Part shown: in pieces, positions 1 to 6,152 of the stretch | How the letters are laid out: each line of letters starts with the position of its first letter | Position numbering within the stretch: the first letter of the stretch is position 1 | NCBI GenBank assembly: GCA_025356695.1 | Contig: JANXSE010000418.1 | Location: forward strand, 1 to 17,390 | Source: Betaproteobacteria bacterium | GTDB taxonomy: Bacteria > Pseudomonadota > Gammaproteobacteria > Burkholderiales > SG8-41 | DNA: 17,390 bases | Reading direction: 5' to 3' | Notes under the pieces: model-generated | Databases searched by the model: none | What the model saw: only the letters and a program-made list of their open reading frames with translations | Told to the model about the DNA's origin: nothing | Position numbers and translations under genes: made by a program

Positions 1-56
1 CGCGTCGTCTTCGCGTAGCGCTCGAAACCCGCAGCAGCCAGTGTCATTTGTTTCAT
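1..56 (-). CDS. IS5-family transposase, N-terminal fragment cut by window edge
   Basis: Reading from the CAT at 54-56 on the minus strand gives MKQMTLAAAGFERYAKTTR, the characteristic opening of IS5-family DDE transposases (compare the QLTFADSEF...KRRQTRKE opening of E. coli IS5 transposase). A good Shine-Dalgarno, GAGGGAAG, lies upstream of this ATG. Only 18 codons are visible, so whether the element is intact or active cannot be judged. The protein would cut and join the IS ends during transposition. This gene also shows that open frames running into 1-137 from the plus strand start inside the IS and are artefactual there. Confidence 0.75.
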   Translation of the reverse strand, partial: MKQMTLAAAGFERYAKTT

Positions 57-137
57 CGTTATACTTCCCTCGATTCGTCTCGTATTTGCTCTACAACGTA
101 CAAGACACTCGATCGGATGACTTAATCAGAGATTCCC
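1..137 (-). mobile_element. Partial IS5-family insertion sequence (transposase-start end)
   Basis: The window begins inside an insertion sequence that continues to the left. On the minus strand it holds the transposase start (1-56) and about 80 bp of leader. The outer end, read inward from 137, starts GGGAATCTCTGATTAAGTC, which has the look of an IS5-type terminal inverted repeat beginning with GG. The flank reads CTAA/TAA, fitting the YTAR or TNA target preference of IS5-family elements. The exact end (136 or 137) and the target duplication cannot be verified because the other end is outside the window. The identification rests on the transposase N-terminus; the boundary is inferred. Confidence 0.72.
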
Positions 138-151
138 TAATAATAACCTCT

Positions 152-703
152 ATGACGAACGGGCACGGAACCGAAACGCCAGCCAACAAAATAGCGACGG
201 CTCAGGCCACCTTTGGGCTTGCGATTCGTTTCAACGGAGAAGTACTGGCTGGTCGAATCGACGCGTCAATCTATCAACGAGAGGTCAAGGTCATTACTGG
301 CGGCACGGGCCTTGCCTTACCAGCCTTCCCGGCGGGCACATCCGAAGACTTGAAACTTGGGACGTTCAATCTCGTGCTCATTGCGCTCAGCGCGTCTGCA
401 CTTACGACTGACGAGGCCTTGGACGAAGTCTTTGGCAAGCTCAATACTGAAACCGACGCAAATCGTCTTGGCATTAGGGTCATGGTTAATCAGTTGCGCA
501 ACGCCTTCGCCCACAACCCATCGCGTCCCAAGTGGCTCGTGTTCCCCAAGTATCGAAACGCGTATCCTATCGTCCTCGAAGACGGTTCGAAGTTCACGTT
601 CGATGCCACACACTTGGATGGTGATGGGGTCAAGCCCGAGCAAGTTGGAGGCTTGGAGTTCTGGGTCAAACTGCTGCAAAACTGCGAAAGACTTGTCACA
701 TGA
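152..703 (+). CDS. Uncharacterised protein with HEPN-like R-x4-H motif
   Basis: 183-residue protein of no firmly recognised family. ATG at 152 is chosen because the earlier in-frame start at 41 lies within the IS; no clear Shine-Dalgarno precedes 152. Residues 110-121 read VMVNQLRNAFAH, containing R116-N117-x3-H121. This R-(N)-x3-H pattern on a predicted helix, followed by a Pro/Trp-rich stretch, is how many HEPN-fold proteins look, including ribonuclease toxins and abortive-infection proteins. The rest is soluble with no signal peptide or membrane segment. Base composition is lower in GC than the core genes to the right, suggesting transfer. It sits between an IS end and an attC-like stem, so it may be a mobile cassette gene. 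The HEPN assignment is an inference from a short motif. Confidence 0.6.
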   Translation: MTNGHGTETPANKIATAQATFGLAIRFNGEVLAGRIDASIYQREVKVITGGTGLALPAFPAGTSEDLKLGTFNLVLIALSASALTTDEALDEVFGKLNTETDANRLGIRVMVNQLRNAFAHNPSRPKWLVFPKYRNAYPIVLEDGSKFTFDATHLDGDGVKPEQVGGLEFWVKLLQNCERLVT

Positions 704-707
704 AGAT

Positions 708-777
708 GTCTAACTTTAAATGCAACGGACCGTCTTCGGCGGCCGTCGATTATTGCCGTTGCATGGCGCTTTAGCGC
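708..777 (+). repeat. Nested inverted repeat, possible degenerate integron attC site
   Basis: The 79-bp gap between the two small genes begins with GTCTAAC (708-714), which fits the RYYYAAC left core of attC sites. Five bases later comes ATGCAACGG (720-728), perfectly complementary to CCGTTGCAT (756-764). After a further 5 bp is TTTAG (770-774), whose TTAG can pair with the CTAA of the left core. Gene stop, double-stem structure and next start codon at 783 are spaced as in cassette arrays. Against it, the right core lacks the GTTRRRY consensus and its cleavage-site GTT. It could be a decayed attC or an unrelated stem-loop. Confidence 0.35.
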
Positions 778-782
778 ACCCA

Positions 783-1157
783 ATGAACACCGTTCTTGAA
801 TTCCACGACTCCGAAGTCCGTAGCGTCAAGTCGAACGCGGATTCGCTGACCGTGACGTTCTCAGCCGCACATGTTCTTCGCGCCGATGCTGTCGCCGGTT
901 ATGTGCAATCGCTCGAACTGAAGCTCTCCAGCGCAACGTGGATAGGGCCGGTTGCAGAATGCGTGGGCAGGCTCTCGGCTGGAAAAGTGGTGACCAATGG
1001 CGTGGCGCGATCGAGTCTCGAGCTGCCCTACACTTCCACCGGCAGTGTGACTGCGGAACTGCAGTTTTCAAACGGCTCGCTGTTGACGATCACCGCAACC
1101 ACATTGGAGTGCCGCCTCACCGACGAACCTAAATTCGTCGAGGCGTTTCGCTGCTAG
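783..1157 (+). CDS. Conserved-looking hypothetical protein (HDSEV-type), 124 aa
   Basis: The protein opens MNTVLEFHDSEVRSV and alternates short hydrophobic and polar segments typical of an all-beta fold. It has no signal peptide, membrane segment or recognisable catalytic motif, and I do not know its function. ATG 783 is preferred over the upstream frame start at 720, because 720-764 is occupied by a stem-forming repeat and the N-terminus becomes compact. No Shine-Dalgarno is visible, as is common for cassette-borne genes. It lies 79 bp after the HEPN-like gene on the same strand, and its end is convergent with the MFS gene (19 bp apart). A 7-bp inverted repeat (CGACGAA/TTCGTCG, 1121-1140) sits in its last codons. 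Confidence 0.6.
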   Translation: MNTVLEFHDSEVRSVKSNADSLTVTFSAAHVLRADAVAGYVQSLELKLSSATWIGPVAECVGRLSAGKVVTNGVARSSLELPYTSTGSVTAELQFSNGSLLTITATTLECRLTDEPKFVEAFRC

Positions 1158-1176
1158 CCGCAAGCCGGCTTCGGCG

Positions 1177-2310
1177 TTAAGCCTTCTCTTTCGGCCGGCT
1201 CATTAGCCCGCCAGCGCCCATCATCAGCCCGTTGATGATGAACACCGCCGTCAATCCCGTAAACGACGCCACCACACCGAACAGCGCCGGCCCCGCCACG
1301 CGCATGATGTTGTTCACCGTCAAACGCAGGCCCAGCGTTTCGCCGGTGCGGCCTTCGGCGCATTTGGCGAACATCAGCATGGTGGTGAGCGGCTGGCCGC
1401 AGCCCATGCCGAGCCCGAAAACAAAGGCCACCAGACAGAGCACGACGACGCTGTGCGATGCCGGGATCAGCATGAAACCCAGCGCGCCGAAATAAAACGA
1501 ATACGTCAGCAGACGTTGTTCGGTAAAGCGCCCGACCAGTTTCGGCATGCCGAAGCGCACGCAGAATGCCGCGGAGGCAAACGCCGCCAGCACCGCGCCA
1601 ATGGCGCTCGCCGACATGCCCGCGCCGTGGCCGTAGATCGGCATGTAGAACTGGAAGAGATCGGTGCCGAGCTGCATGAGACCGCTGGTGATCAGCATGC
1701 CGCGCATTTCGCGGTCGGACAGCGTGTCCATCACGCGCAGCCTGGGCGCGCTGGAACGCTGCCCTTTCGGCAGCGCGCGGCCGTTGGTCAGCATCAGCAG
1801 CAGCGCTCCCACCGACAGCGCGGCGATGAACAGACAGGCCGTGGCGTGGCCCGTATGGTCGACGGCCAATCCGCCGAGCAGCGGCCCGCAGAAATTGGTG
1901 GCCGCACCGACCAGGCTGAAGTTGGAAAAATTGCGCACGCGCTCGTCCGCCGTGCTGAGACGCCCGACCAGCGTCTGCAGGTTGACGTGAAAGAGCGACA
2001 GCGCGAGACCCGACATCGAGGCGGCGATATACAGCGCGGCAACGTGCTGCCAGAAAAACGGCAGCACCAGACCGAAACCGGCAATGACGGCGCTCGCGAT
2101 CAGCGGCCGGCGCGGCCCCATGCGGTCGGACAGTGCGCCGACCGGCCACGACAGCAGCAAGGGAAAAATAAAGAACATCGCCGCCAGCACACCGACCGCC
2201 GAGGCTTCGGCGCCAAGCTTCAGCGCGTAGAGCGAGAGCACCACGCGCGAAGCCGTCATCGCGGTGAAACTGAGAAAACCGACCGCGAATGTCAGATGCA
2301 GCGGATTCAA
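1177..2310 (-). CDS. Major facilitator superfamily transporter
   Basis: 377-residue polytopic inner-membrane protein with about 12 hydrophobic segments, the usual MFS length. The loop between TM2 and TM3 carries motif A, GALSDRMGPRRP, at residues 58-68. The substrate cannot be named. The TTG at 2310 is selected: GGAGG lies 10 bp upstream and the first membrane helix begins within a few residues (NPLHLTFAVGFLSF). The frame stays open far upstream, but that part overlaps selD antisense-free coding in another frame. It starts 55 bp after the selD stop on the same strand, so co-transcription with selD is likely. A selenium-related substrate would be attractive but is only a guess from position. 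Confidence 0.85.
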   Translation of the reverse strand: MNPLHLTFAVGFLSFTAMTASRVVLSLYALKLGAEASAVGVLAAMFFIFPLLLSWPVGALSDRMGPRRPLIASAVIAGFGLVLPFFWQHVAALYIAASMSGLALSLFHVNLQTLVGRLSTADERVRNFSNFSLVGAATNFCGPLLGGLAVDHTGHATACLFIAALSVGALLLMLTNGRALPKGQRSSAPRLRVMDTLSDREMRGMLITSGLMQLGTDLFQFYMPIYGHGAGMSASAIGAVLAAFASAAFCVRFGMPKLVGRFTEQRLLTYSFYFGALGFMLIPASHSVVVLCLVAFVFGLGMGCGQPLTTMLMFAKCAEGRTGETLGLRLTVNNIMRVAGPALFGVVASFTGLTAVFIINGLMMGAGGLMSRPKEKA

Positions 2311-2365
2311 CGCGTCAAAGCCTCCGCGTTGTTGCCACTGCCCACAGGTCGCCAGTCGCGCGTCC

Positions 2366-3424
2366 TCATGTAATGAGGATGTTCGGCTCGCCCGCCGACA
2401 AGGTGCCGATCTCGCAGGCCGTGGCAAAACCCTCGGCCTTGAAGATATCAAGCACCTTCGGTGCGGTGGCACGGTCGCAGGCCACCAGCAGCCCGCCGCT
2501 CGTCTGCGGATCGCACAACAGCTTGCGCTGCCATTCGGCAAAATCTGCGGGCAGTTTTGTATACGGCCCGACGCTGGCCCAGTTGCGCTCGGAGGCACCG
2601 GTGACATAACCGGCCTGCGCGAGATGCACCGCCGCTGACAGCACCGGAATCCCGGCGTAACGAATATCGGCGCGCAGTTTCGAGCCGCGGCAGATTTCAT
2701 GCAGATGGCCGAGCAGACCGAAACCGGTGACATCGGTCAACGCGTGCACGCCGGGCAACGCCGATAAGGCGATGCCGGGCGTGTTGAGTTGGGTCGTGAC
2801 GGCTATCATCTGCTGATAGGCCTTCTCGCGCAGCTCGCCCTTCTTCAGTGCTGCGCTCATGATGCCGACGCCGATGCCCTTGCCGAGAATCAGCACGTCA
2901 CCCGCCTGCGCGCCGTTGTTGCGTTTGACGCGCGACGGATGCACGAGCCCGATCGCCACCAGACCGTAGATCGGCTCGGGGTTGTCGATCGAATGCCCGC
3001 CGGCGATCGGAATACCCGCCGCCTTGCACACCGCCTCGCCGCCGGCGAGGATCTGCTGCGCCGCCTCGACCGGCAGCTTGCCCAGCGGCATGCCGAGCAG
3101 CGCCAGCGCGAAAATGGGCGTGCCGCCCATCGCGTAGACATCCGAGATCGCATTGGTCGCGGCGATGCGGCCGAAATCGTAGGCGTCGTCGACGATCGGC
3201 AAAAAGAAATCCGTGGTCGCGACGATCGCCTGTTCATCGTTGATGCGATAAACAGCCGCGTCGTCGCTCCACTCGGTGCCGACCAGCAAATTCGGATACG
3301 CTTTCGCCAGCGGCGATTTCGACAGCAATTCCCCCAGCAACGCTGGCGGTAATTTGCAGCCTCATCCGCCGCCGTGTGAAAATGCGGTCAGCTTGATTTT
3401 CTGTTGGTCCATGGGTTGAGTCAT
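2366..3424 (-). CDS. selD: Selenide, water dikinase (selenophosphate synthase), UGA-containing selenoprotein
   Basis: SelD makes selenophosphate from selenide and ATP, the selenium donor for Sec-tRNA and for 2-selenouridine in tRNA. The 352-residue frame starts at ATG 3424 (MTQPMDQQKIKLTAFSHGGG) and reads through a TGA at 3364-3362 as Sec21, giving GGG-Sec-GCK. This matches the catalytic Cys17...Lys20 of E. coli SelD (here Sec21, Lys24). Beyond the UGA the AIRS-type fold continues without interruption, with DFFLPIVDD, AISDVYAMGG, AGGHSID, LTDVTGFGLLGH and CDPQTSGGLL. A SECIS-like hairpin follows the UGA. A caller treating UGA as stop would start at a TTG at 3340 and lose the active site. Start is divergent from selU by 24 bp; the MFS gene follows on the same strand. 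Confidence 0.95.
3326..3364 (-). promoter_or_regulatory. Sec UGA codon and bacterial SECIS-like hairpin in selD
   Basis: On the minus strand the UGA (3364-3362) is followed after 20 nt by a GUU apical loop (3341-3339). The loop is closed by a perfect 5-bp stem CCAGC/GCUGG (3346-3342 with 3338-3334). The stem extends downward through two further C-G pairs after one G-G mismatch, and then weaker A/U pairing (AAUU on both sides). Loop distance and a GU in the loop agree with bacterial SECIS elements read by SelB, such as that of fdhF. The hairpin lies in coding sequence. Pairing was done by eye. Confidence 0.75.
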
Positions 3425-3448
3425 CGGGCTCGTTTCTTCGAGGTTTCA

Positions 3449-4498
3449 TTGCGTAACAACGAACCGGTTACCGTAGCACAACTCGCCGAATTTGACGAGG
3501 TCATTGACGTGCGCTCCGAGGCGGAATTCGCCGAAGACCACGTTCCCGGTGCGATCAATTGCCCGGTGCTCGACAACGAAGAGCGCATCCGTGTCGGCAC
3601 GCTCTACAAACAGGTTTCGCCGTTCGAAGCGAAAAAAGTCGGCGCAGCGCTGGTCAGCCGCAACATCGCGCGGCATATCGAAGAAAACCTCGCGCAGCGT
3701 CCGCGCAACTGGAAGCCGCTGATTTATTGCTGGCGCGGCGGCACGCGCAGCGGCGCGCTGACTTCGGTGCTGCAGCAGATCGGCTGGCGCGCCAACCGCC
3801 TCGAAGGCGGCTACAAAACCTACCGCCGCGCGGTGATCGACGATCTCGCCGTGCTGCCGCGGCAATTCAACTTGCGTGTCATCTGCGGGCTCACCGGCTC
3901 GGGCAAAAGCCGGCTGCTGCGTGCGCTTGACAAAGCCGGCGCGCAAGTGCTCGATCTCGAAGCGCTGGCGGCACACCGCGGTTCGGTGCTGGGCAACCTG
4001 CCGGATGCACCGCAACCCTCGCAAAAAATGTTCGAGAGCATGGTCTGGCATGCGCTGCGCAATTTCGACACCGCCAAACCGGTGTTCGTCGAATCGGAGA
4101 GCAAAAAAATCGGCAACCTGCGCACGCCCGAAGCGTTGATCGAGGCGATGTGGGCGAGCAACTGCATCCACCTTGAGGCGGGCACCGATCTGCGCGTACC
4201 GATGCTGATGCTGGAATACGATCACTTCGTGCGCGACTCCGCAGCACTCGGCGCGAAACTCGATTGCCTCGTGCAACTGCACGGACACGAACGCATCGAT
4301 GCATGGAAGGCACTGTCGGTCGCCGGCGACGACAAGACGCTGGTGCGCGAACTGCTGGAGCTGCACTACGACCCCGCCTACACGCGCTCCATCCTCGACC
4401 ACTACCCGCGCCTCGCGCAGGGCCTGCAACTCAGGGTTGAAGCGGACAGTGACGCCGATTTCGAGCGCCTCGCCGCGCAGTGCGTGGCCAGCGCCTAA
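3449..4498 (+). CDS. selU: tRNA 2-selenouridine synthase
   Basis: SelU (YbbB/MnmH) converts 2-thiouridine at the wobble position of certain tRNAs to 2-selenouridine via a geranylated intermediate, using selenophosphate. The 349-residue protein has an N-terminal rhodanese domain (VIDVRSEAEF near residue 20; YCWRGGTRSG with catalytic Cys94). A P-loop domain follows, with GLTGSGKS at 147-154. Length matches the family. The TTG at 3449 is chosen because GAGG lies 5 bp upstream and the family N-terminus is short; the frame is open back to 3404, but that would overlap selD. It is divergent from selD, its substrate supplier. The short gap means each promoter must overlap the neighbouring coding region. 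It is convergent with the small gene that ends at 4511. Confidence 0.93.
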   Translation: MRNNEPVTVAQLAEFDEVIDVRSEAEFAEDHVPGAINCPVLDNEERIRVGTLYKQVSPFEAKKVGAALVSRNIARHIEENLAQRPRNWKPLIYCWRGGTRSGALTSVLQQIGWRANRLEGGYKTYRRAVIDDLAVLPRQFNLRVICGLTGSGKSRLLRALDKAGAQVLDLEALAAHRGSVLGNLPDAPQPSQKMFESMVWHALRNFDTAKPVFVESESKKIGNLRTPEALIEAMWASNCIHLEAGTDLRVPMLMLEYDHFVRDSAALGAKLDCLVQLHGHERIDAWKALSVAGDDKTLVRELLELHYDPAYTRSILDHYPRLAQGLQLRVEADSDADFERLAAQCVASA

Positions 4499-4510
4499 GG
4501 GGGCGCCCGA

Positions 4511-4807
4511 CTACTTCGCCGCGCAGATTTCTTCGCTGCGTGCCTTGGCGAACTGAAAATGATTGAAGCTGCTGGCGTTCATGGTCTGTTCGTCGTCACG
4601 CATGATGCAGGGCGTCTCGGCCACCTGGCGGTAGCTCCCGAGCAACTGGTCCGGCTGCATACCGGCCACGTAAAGCCGCTGTAGCGTCTCATCGACCGCC
4701 CGCTTGGCCGCGGCCACCGCGTCCTCAAGACTGTCGTAGGCGCCGATCTCGCGAACGGAGTTTTGCGCCTCGGGGCCCCGTTTCAGGACCGATAAACTGA
4801 ATTTCAT
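4511..4807 (-). CDS. Small uncharacterised protein, 98 aa
   Basis: The ATG at 4807 is preceded by GGAG with 5 bp spacing, which decides the start although the frame is open further upstream. The product (MKFSLSVLKRGPEAQNSVRE...) has a helical, Ala/Glu/Lys-rich middle (SLEDAVAAAKRAVDETLQRL) and three cysteines. There is no signal peptide or membrane segment. I do not recognise the family and assign no function. It is divergent from the cyclase-FHA gene across an intergenic region holding a 16-bp palindrome, so the two could share a regulator. It ends 12 bp from the convergent selU. Confidence 0.68.
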   Translation of the reverse strand: MKFSLSVLKRGPEAQNSVREIGAYDSLEDAVAAAKRAVDETLQRLYVAGMQPDQLLGSYRQVAETPCIMRDDEQTMNASSFNHFQFAKARSEEICAAK

Positions 4808-4874
4808 CCATGCTCCAATGCCACAAAGTGTGACTTCTGACCTCGCGCCGGACCGCCGGCTGCTGTATGTATAG

Positions 4875-4890
4875 GTTGGCAAATGCCAAC
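4875..4890. promoter_or_regulatory. Perfect 16-bp palindrome in divergent promoter region, operator candidate
   Basis: GTTGGCA and TGCCAAC flank a central AA, forming a perfect inverted repeat. It lies midway in the intergenic region (4808-5117, counting the GTG start) between the small minus-strand gene and the cyclase-FHA gene. Its size, symmetry and location fit a dimeric repressor or activator site. No clear -35/-10 pair was found around it, and no regulator gene is adjacent. The rest of this gap holds nothing else I can identify. Confidence 0.45.
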
Positions 4891-5117
4891 TATTACCGCT
4901 TTTTCGGACCGTTACAAAATCATGTGCCATCTGCAGTCGAAATGCAATTGCAAATCCGTGACGCCGTCGCGCGCCCGCCCATTGGACCATCATGCCGGCC
5001 AGCCTGAGTGACCATCGCGATGAACTCGCCGGATCGCCGCTGCGGCCTCGGGACATCCGTACCTCACGCGAAGCCGAACGGCCGCAGCCGCCGACTACGG
5101 CAGCGGGGAGCCAGCGC

Positions 5118-6032
5118 GTGACTTCAGAGCGGGTCATGCTGGCAATTCTGTATGCTGACGTCAGCGACAGCACGCGCCTCTACGAGCAGATGGGCGACAC
5201 CGGGGCCTTCGGCCAGATCAAGGATTGCATGCAAATCCTGACCGAGGTGACGACGAAATTCGGCGGCTGGGTCGTCAAAAACATCGGCGACGGCATGATG
5301 TGCGCCTTCCAGGGCGCCGATTCGGCCGCGCTGGCGGCCTGCGAAATGCAAAAACGCATTTCCTACCGACCACCACAAAAAGGCCGTGCGAAGCTGAGCA
5401 TCCGCGTCGGCTTTCACTGCGGCTATGTGTTGCGCGAAGGCAAGGAGGTCTTTGGCGACACCGTGCATATCGCCGGGCGTATCGCCTCGATGGCGACGGC
5501 CAGCCATATCGCCATCACTTCGGCGGCCGCGGCGCAGTTGTCCCCCGAGTTCAATTTTCGCGTGCGCAAACTCGCCGCCATGCCGGTCAAGGGCAAGGAA
5601 CAGGCGATCGACGTGCACGAAATCGCCTGGCAGGACTCGGGCACGGACACGCATCTGTCTGGACGTCCGGGCGCCATGGTAAATCTCGTCGAGCCACGCC
5701 TGCACATCACCTACCAGAACAGAAATTTCGTTTTCCGCGAATCGGTGAAGCTCGGTCGCGATGCCACCAACGACGTGGTGATCGAAGATCCGATGGCTTC
5801 GCGCAACCACGCCCGCATCGAAAAACGCAAAGAACACTTCGTGCTGATCGATCAAAGCACCAACGGCACCTACGTTACCTTCAGCGACCAGAAGGAAATC
5901 GCCGTGCGCCGCTCGGAGTTCATGCTCTATGGCGAGGGCCGGATCGCCTTCGGCGATTCGCCGAAAACGCGGCCCGACGTTGCCGAGATCCGCTTCCGTT
6001 GCGAATTGCCGGAACAGTCGAGCACTATCTAG
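5118..6032 (+). CDS. Class III adenylate/guanylate cyclase fused to C-terminal FHA domain
   Basis: 304-residue soluble protein. Residues 6-170 form a class III cyclase homology domain: metal-binding Asp14 (LYADVSDST), Lys54 and Asp58 (VVKNIGDG), then GDTVHIAGR with Asp114 and Arg121. Lys54 and Asp114 are the adenine-type specificity residues. The usual transition-state Asn in VNxAxR is His117, so activity may be altered. Residues 195-290 form an FHA domain (LGRD 212-215, SRNH 228-231, then STNGTYV), which binds phosphothreonine. GTG 5118 is preferred because GGGGAG lies 7 bp upstream and it starts just before the catalytic domain. ATG 4992 is an alternative that adds 42 Pro/Arg-rich residues without a visible ribosome site. 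It is divergent from the 98-aa gene; the arn promoter follows its stop. cAMP as product is inferred. Confidence 0.88.
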   Translation: MTSERVMLAILYADVSDSTRLYEQMGDTGAFGQIKDCMQILTEVTTKFGGWVVKNIGDGMMCAFQGADSAALAACEMQKRISYRPPQKGRAKLSIRVGFHCGYVLREGKEVFGDTVHIAGRIASMATASHIAITSAAAAQLSPEFNFRVRKLAAMPVKGKEQAIDVHEIAWQDSGTDTHLSGRPGAMVNLVEPRLHITYQNRNFVFRESVKLGRDATNDVVIEDPMASRNHARIEKRKEHFVLIDQSTNGTYVTFSDQKEIAVRRSEFMLYGEGRIAFGDSPKTRPDVAEIRFRCELPEQSSTI

Positions 6033-6109
6033 TCGTTCGCGGAGCGGGGCCGGCACCTCGCCATCAGCAGCACCGTTGGGCGCCAACGCGGCGGGAATAA
6101 CGCAGCGGC

Positions 6110-6118
6110 TGGTATAAT
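6110..6118 (+). promoter_or_regulatory. Extended -10 promoter of the arn operon
   Basis: TGGTATAAT is a perfect extended -10 (TG-N-TATAAT), placing transcription start near 6125. No good -35 hexamer is found 16-18 bp upstream, which extended -10 promoters tolerate. It overlaps the first in-frame ATG (6117), so that ATG cannot be on the transcript and arnT must start at 6153. No PmrA- or PhoP-like box was recognised in 6033-6112. Confidence 0.65.
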
Positions 6119-6152
6119 GCTTCCCCATTTGAACGGTTCCCCGCCCATCTCG

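Noticed and set aside
41..151. Upstream extension of the HEPN-like gene to a start at 41
   Set aside because: This stretch is the IS leader and transposase start on the opposite strand; the encoded 37 residues show no protein character and the first start outside the IS is 152.
1121..1140. Inverted repeat CGACGAA/TTCGTCG as a terminator
   Set aside because: It lies inside the coding end of the 124-aa gene and has no T-run; probably coincidental or at most a weak stem.
1140..1185. GTTAAGC at 1176-1182, fitting the attC right core GTTRRRY, with a small nearby hairpin
   Set aside because: No matching RYYYAAC left core lies at a suitable distance, and the heptamer overlaps the stop codon of the MFS gene.
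1453..2373. 306-codon plus-strand frame opposite the MFS gene
   Set aside because: Arg/His/Gln-rich shadow with no domain; the minus strand has MFS motif A and regular membrane helices.
2366..3340. Short selD starting at TTG 3340
   Set aside because: It omits the N-terminal active-site segment that is plainly encoded upstream across the UGA codon.
3404..3448. SelU start at 3404
   Set aside because: It would overlap selD coding, has no ribosome site, and adds residues not expected in the family; TTG 3449 has GAGG 5 bp upstream.
6117..6152. arnT start at ATG 6117
   Set aside because: The ATG is part of the TATAAT promoter hexamer and so upstream of the transcription start.
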